DNA of 9,286 nucleotides from an uncultured Lachnospiraceae bacterium (GTDB taxonomy: Bacteria; Bacillota; Clostridia; Lachnospirales; Lachnospiraceae): positions 1 to 9,286 of the forward strand of contig CANTGP010000096.1 of assembly GCA_947653315.1 (NCBI GenBank). The letters run 5' to 3'. Shown one piece after another: positions 6,132 through 9,286 of this stretch. The notes beneath the pieces are model-generated. The model was not told where the DNA came from. It did not search any database and saw only the letters and a list, made by a program, of their open reading frames with translations. The position numbers and the translations under genes are program-made. Position 1 is the stretch's first letter. Every line of letters begins with the position of its first letter.

Positions 6132-7394
6132 TTATTGCACAATGCCTTCAAATTTCTTGGATATTTCCTCGTACTGCTGTTTAATGTTCAGGTACAGCCC
6201 TACCGTCTCACCCTTCTGTTCCTCATATTTCTTAATGACGGAATCATAGTTGCGCATCAGGCAGTCCACGGTACTCTTGCTGATTTTATGGTTGTCCGCA
6301 TCTTCGTTCAATATCTTCTTAATCAAATCGCTGTCAAAAGACCCCTTGTAACTGCGCTTGCCGTACAGGGCGCTCAAAATATCCGCTACCGCCACAATCT
6401 GCTGGGGCAGCGTCAGGTCCTTCTCCGTCAGTCCCCTGTGGTATCCGGTCCCGTCCAGTTTTTCGTGGTGGCGGATGGCAATCTGCAGCACATCCTCATT
6501 CACCAGCCCGGACAAAATCATTTCCGTAATCTGTACATGCGCCTTCATCACCCGCATTTCCTCGTCGCTCAGCCTCCCCGGTGATTCCAGGATATTTAAC
6601 GGAATGGCAATCTTGCCCAAATCATGCAAAAGCGCGCCGTAATACAGGTCGCGCAGTTCCCTCGCGCCAATCCTCATCAGCCGTCCGAGCTGCTCAGCAA
6701 AATTCACGGTTGACATCGTATGTACCACCGTATGCTCGCTCCGGAAATCGATGGTGTACACCAGCATTTCCAAAAACCCTTTTTTATACTTCTCCGAAAA
6801 TGTCTGTCTCGAAAGAATATCGTTTAACTCATCCTTAAAAGAGCCGTCCGCCAGGTTCGCCATAATCCCGTAGCGCTTCTCCGCCTTCATGAACAAATCC
6901 ATTGCCTGTCCCGAAAATTTGGTATCCCTGTATTTCGTGAAATAATCGGGCTCCATGGACGCCACTTTACGGCGCATGAAATTATCCATCTTGTCCGCCA
7001 GCGCCAAACATTCCGTCACATGCTCGTATTTACTTTTTACCAGCCCGAAACGGTTATAATCCAAATGGTGGTAAAGCACGATTTCCGCCCTGTCCCCGAT
7101 GGGGGAAAGGTATTTTAAGAAAAGAAAACCGTAAATGGAATGGGTCCAAAACGTGTCCTCCGTTTCAAAATCCGCCACATTATTCAGCCCTTCTTCCCGG
7201 TACAAGCCGATATCATGCAGGATTCCAAGCATCGTATAATCCAAAAGCTCCTGCTCGGAATATTTCTGTTCATACTCCAGCATCTTATAAAGCATATATC
7301 CTACGATTTCCCCATGCACCATAATATTCGCATTTATGACGCCCAGGGTCTTGCGTATGATTGCATTTACGTTCTGACTGCTAATTACACTCAT
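6132..7394 (-). CDS. Tandem HD / HD-GYP-like putative phosphodiesterase
   Basis: A 420-residue soluble protein with two HD metal-dependent phosphohydrolase domains. The N-terminal HD domain has His27, HD at 60-61, His85 and HH at 109-110. The second resembles HD-GYP: His221 or His225, HDLGK at 257-261 followed by IPLNIL, His286, HHEKLDGTGY at 309-318 and Asp338. The metal-ligand set is complete in both halves as far as can be judged by eye. The signature tripeptide reads GYH (317-319) rather than GYP. HD-GYP domains generally cleave cyclic di-GMP and related dinucleotides; activity here is inferred from family only. No receiver, PAS or membrane segment is seen. It starts 16 bases after the upstream gene, whose TAA touches a purine-rich AAAGGGAG ribosome-binding region. 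It precedes the structured trkA leader, so it may or may not be cotranscribed with trkAH. Confidence 0.88.
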   Translation of the reverse strand: MSVISSQNVNAIIRKTLGVINANIMVHGEIVGYMLYKMLEYEQKYSEQELLDYTMLGILHDIGLYREEGLNNVADFETEDTFWTHSIYGFLFLKYLSPIGDRAEIVLYHHLDYNRFGLVKSKYEHVTECLALADKMDNFMRRKVASMEPDYFTKYRDTKFSGQAMDLFMKAEKRYGIMANLADGSFKDELNDILSRQTFSEKYKKGFLEMLVYTIDFRSEHTVVHTMSTVNFAEQLGRLMRIGARELRDLYYGALLHDLGKIAIPLNILESPGRLSDEEMRVMKAHVQITEMILSGLVNEDVLQIAIRHHEKLDGTGYHRGLTEKDLTLPQQIVAVADILSALYGKRSYKGSFDSDLIKKILNEDADNHKISKSTVDCLMRNYDSVIKKYEEQKGETVGLYLNIKQQYEEISKKFEGIVQ

Positions 7395-7410
7395 TCTCCA
7401 CTCTCTCCCT

Positions 7411-7794
7411 TTAGTATTTGTCCGGGTAGTCCGTCCCGGTCTCTGACTGCATCAGCCCCTTATATTTATCGGGCTGTTTCTTCATTTTCATGAATGTGTC
7501 AAAAGCGCGCAGCACCATTTTGCTGCCATTTTCCCTCATCGCATATTTTCCCCTGTCCATTTCCGCCTTAAAATGATCCATCTGCCATACCATGATATCC
7601 ACCACCGTATAGCCGTCTATCTTCCCCTTGCAAAGAAAATTCCCCGTTTCCATATAGAAAGCAAACTCCTCCGCCGCTTCCGCATCCTCCCAAATGGCTT
7701 TGGCAAGCATATCGAGAAAATCCGCATCTTCCATGGCATCCGCGCCGAGCGCCCTTACCCATCGTATAATTGTCTCTTTGTTATATCCGTCCAT
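7411..7794 (-). CDS. Unrecognised acidic 127-residue protein, first gene of the cluster
   Basis: I do not recognise a named family. The protein appears soluble and mostly alpha-helical, acidic in its first half (repeated AMEDADF and WEDAEAAEEF around 20-45). A more hydrophobic centre follows (GNFLCKGKIDGYTVVDIMVWQMDHF, described by position 51-75), then a helix rich in Met, Lys and Arg (MVLRAFDTFMKMKK near 93-106), and a polar tail ending in DYPDKY. There is one cysteine (Cys55) and no signal peptide. The start is the ATG at 7794, with GGAAGG 7 bases upstream; a TTG two codons earlier is unlikely. Codon use and helical pattern look like a real gene, and it is tightly followed by the HD gene 16 bases later. 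Its position just downstream of the cluster promoter suggests a partner or regulator of the HD protein, which is inference. Confidence 0.82.
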   Translation of the reverse strand: MDGYNKETIIRWVRALGADAMEDADFLDMLAKAIWEDAEAAEEFAFYMETGNFLCKGKIDGYTVVDIMVWQMDHFKAEMDRGKYAMRENGSKMVLRAFDTFMKMKKQPDKYKGLMQSETGTDYPDKY

Positions 7795-7830
7795 AGCCAA
7801 ACCTTCCGCAACAAAAATGTCTACCCTAAT

Positions 7831-7859
7831 ATCTTATCAAAAGGAAACATATATTACAA
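7831..7859 (-). promoter_or_regulatory. Sigma-A-type promoter for the leftward cluster
   Basis: On the minus strand, TTGTAA (7859-7854) and TAAGAT (7836-7831) are separated by exactly 17 bases, each matching consensus at four of six positions. The -10 is preceded by TGA, an extended -10 motif. Transcription would begin near 7824, leaving about 30 untranslated bases before the ATG at 7794. It lies in the AT-rich divergent region. A matching plus-strand promoter is less clear: TATATT at 7870-7875 could serve as -10 for the symporter, but no good -35 accompanies it. Confidence 0.6.
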
Positions 7860-7890
7860 GTCAGTCTTATATATTAAAAGTAAAGAAATC

Positions 7891-7906
7891 GGAAGGTATG
7901 CTTTCC
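7891..7906 (+). promoter_or_regulatory. Hairpin enclosing the symporter ribosome-binding site and start codon
   Basis: GGAAGG at 7891-7896 is the only Shine-Dalgarno-like sequence near the start. It can pair with CTTTCC at 7901-7906 (five Watson-Crick pairs and one G-U) with loop TATG, so the ATG at 7898 lies in the loop. Spacing from GGAAGG to ATG is only one base, which is unusually tight; a TTG at 7907 would have 10 bases. The structure is short and could form by chance, yet it would directly affect initiation. Confidence 0.4.
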
Positions 7907-9220
7907 TTGAAACTATTATCCGCACTCAACGACTATTTATGGAACTGCCCGCTGCTGTTTTTACTGATGGGCACACACCTTTTCTTTACGCTGAAATTAC
8001 ATATTCCCCAGCGCCATATCGGGAAAGCCCTGCGCCTGTCCGTTACACCGGAAAAGCAGGCGGACAAAACCTCCCCGAACCTGTCCGCGTTCGGCGCCCT
8101 GGCAACCACCCTTGCCGCCACCCTGGGCACGGGCAACATCATCGGTGTCTCCACCGCCGTGGCGCTGGGAGGTCCCGGCGCGGTTTTTTGGTGCTGGCTC
8201 ACCGGGATTCTCGGCATGGCGACTTCTTACGCGGAATGCTATTTAAGCGTTTTATTCCGTGAAAAAAACAAGGATAATCTCTATGTGGGCGGTCCCATGT
8301 ATGTCATGAAAAACGGTCTGCACAGTAAGCTGCTGGCAAAATTTTATGCCTTCTGCACCGTCTGCGCCGCTTTCGGCATCGGCTGTACCACACAGGCAAA
8401 TTCGCTGACACAGACTACATCTTCCACCTGGCGCCTTTCCCCGCACTTAGTAGGCATGGCAGCCGCCATGGTGGTAGGCATGGTCATCCTGGGCGGCATC
8501 CGCTCCATCGGACGGCTGTGTGAAAAGACGGTCCCCGTACTCGGCTTCCTCTATATCGGAAGCTGCCTCCTCCTTTTATCCGTCAACCGAGATGTCCTTT
8601 TGCCCGCCCTGAAAGTCATTTTCAGCCATGCCCTCATGCCCCATGCGGTTCTTGGCGGCATCACGGGTTATTCCTTAAAACACGCCGCGCGCTACGGCAT
8701 TGCCCGCGGGCTCTATACCAATGAAGCCGGAATCGGCACCTCCGCCATCGCCGCGGCTTCTTCCGGTTCCGTAAACCCTTCCAGGCAGGCATATGTATCC
8801 ATGACCGCCGTTTTTTGGGATACCGTGGTCATGTGTTTCCTTTCCGGCCTCGTCATCGTCGCCAATATGTTAAAACATCCCGAATCCCTTGCGGGTGTCA
8901 ACGAAACGGGACTTGCGGATGCCGCCTTTTCCTATCTTCCCTTTGGCGGCAATGCCTTCCTGTCGCTGTCCCTCGTGGCATTTGCCATCACCACGCTCAT
9001 CGGATGGTCCTATTTCGGGGAAAAGGCATTCTGCTACCTTTGGGGGGATCATAACCTGAATGTATACCGTCTTCTTTACATCGTCATGATTTATATCGGC
9101 GCGGTGATTCCGCTGAACGTAGTGTGGGAATGTACGGATTTCATCAATGCCCTGATGATCGTGCCGAATGTCATCTCCCTGTTTGCCTTGCAGGGCGTCA
9201 TAAAGGAAAACGTCGGGTAG
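7898..9220 (+). CDS. AGCS-family sodium:alanine/glycine symporter
   Basis: A 440-residue polytopic membrane protein of the alanine-or-glycine:cation symporter family, which imports small neutral amino acids coupled to Na+ (or H+). Hallmarks from the start at 7898: SALNDYLWNCPLLFLLMGTHLFFTLKL-type opening (positions 8-34), GTGNIIGVSTAVALGGPGAVFW at 77-98, the GGPMYVM loop at 131-137, TTQANSLTQ at 164-172, and TNEAGIGTSAIAAASS at 274-289. About ten or more hydrophobic segments are evident. The length is at the short end of normal. A much longer in-frame stretch begins at 7694 but runs antisense to the 127-residue gene. Family members begin a few residues before the first LWGPP-like helix, which fits 7898; TTG at 7907 is the main alternative. 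Substrate preference (alanine, glycine, or another neutral amino acid) cannot be read. It is divergent from the trk cluster and probably regulated separately. Confidence 0.92.
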   Translation: MLSLKLLSALNDYLWNCPLLFLLMGTHLFFTLKLHIPQRHIGKALRLSVTPEKQADKTSPNLSAFGALATTLAATLGTGNIIGVSTAVALGGPGAVFWCWLTGILGMATSYAECYLSVLFREKNKDNLYVGGPMYVMKNGLHSKLLAKFYAFCTVCAAFGIGCTTQANSLTQTTSSTWRLSPHLVGMAAAMVVGMVILGGIRSIGRLCEKTVPVLGFLYIGSCLLLLSVNRDVLLPALKVIFSHALMPHAVLGGITGYSLKHAARYGIARGLYTNEAGIGTSAIAAASSGSVNPSRQAYVSMTAVFWDTVVMCFLSGLVIVANMLKHPESLAGVNETGLADAAFSYLPFGGNAFLSLSLVAFAITTLIGWSYFGEKAFCYLWGDHNLNVYRLLYIVMIYIGAVIPLNVVWECTDFINALMIVPNVISLFALQGVIKENVG

Positions 9221-9240
9221 GGGTCTGTCTTCCCTGCCCG
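9214..9240 (+). other. Hairpin spanning the symporter stop codon
   Basis: CGGGTAGGG at 9214-9222 can pair with CCCTGCCCG at 9232-9240 (eight Watson-Crick pairs and one G-U) around a 9-base loop, and the TAG stop (9218-9220) lies in the stem. No T-tract follows: the next bases are GC-rich. It may be part of a weak or factor-dependent terminator, or simply chance. The remaining bases to 9286 hold a 9-base direct repeat, AATGCTTAT at 9261-9269 and 9277-9285, with no gene visible. Confidence 0.3.
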
Positions 9241-9286
9241 GCGTATGGTCCGGATGCCGCAATGCTTATTTATTTAAATGCTTATC

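Noticed and set aside
5273..6184. Long plus-strand open frame of about 300 codons antisense to trkA
   Set aside because: The translation is low-complexity, rich in Ser, Thr and Pro, with no family features, and it is opposite a fully recognisable trkA.
7694..7897. N-terminal extension of about 68 residues for the symporter
   Set aside because: It runs antisense through the 127-residue gene and the cluster promoter, has no ribosome-binding site, and does not resemble AGCS N-termini, which begin close to 7898.

Overview
The window looks like chromosomal sequence from a moderately GC-rich member of the Clostridia, most likely Lachnospiraceae or a close relative. This rests on gene families, Gram-positive style ribosome-binding sites, a tRNA with no encoded CCA, and protein sequences typical of that group. 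It is an inference, because no species marker is present. I see no mobile element, phage gene, CRISPR array or rRNA.

Left edge (1-902, plus strand): the 3' part of a leucine tRNA with anticodon CAG opens the window and is followed by a strong rho-independent terminator. Next is a class I glutamine-amidotransferase-like peptidase C26 (gamma-glutamyl hydrolase family). Its 3' end overlaps, tail to tail, the last gene of the minus-strand cluster by 31 bases.

Centre (872-7794, minus strand): six closely spaced genes read leftward. In transcription order they are an unrecognised 127-residue acidic protein, a protein with two HD domains of which the second is HD-GYP-like, TrkA (potassium-channel regulatory subunit), TrkH (potassium-translocating subunit), an NdpA/YejK-type nucleoid-associated protein, and an Mbeg1-like (DUF2974) alpha/beta hydrolase. 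Gaps are 9-22 bases, except for about 160 GC-rich, hairpin-filled bases between the HD gene and trkA. TrkA and TrkH form a recognisable K+ uptake system. The neighbouring HD-type putative phosphodiesterase raises the idea of second-messenger control, but this is only inference from gene order.

Right edge (7795-9286): an AT-rich divergent intergenic region holds a good minus-strand promoter for the cluster. On the other side is a plus-strand AGCS-family sodium:alanine/glycine symporter, whose Shine-Dalgarno and start codon lie in a small potential hairpin. After it come about 66 bases with a weak hairpin over the stop codon and a short direct repeat running to the window end. No intergenic stretch exceeds 300 bases.

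Most of this is core metabolism and ion transport. The parts most worth a second look are the HD-GYP/Trk arrangement, the unknown 127-residue gene that leads the cluster, and the structured trkA leader.
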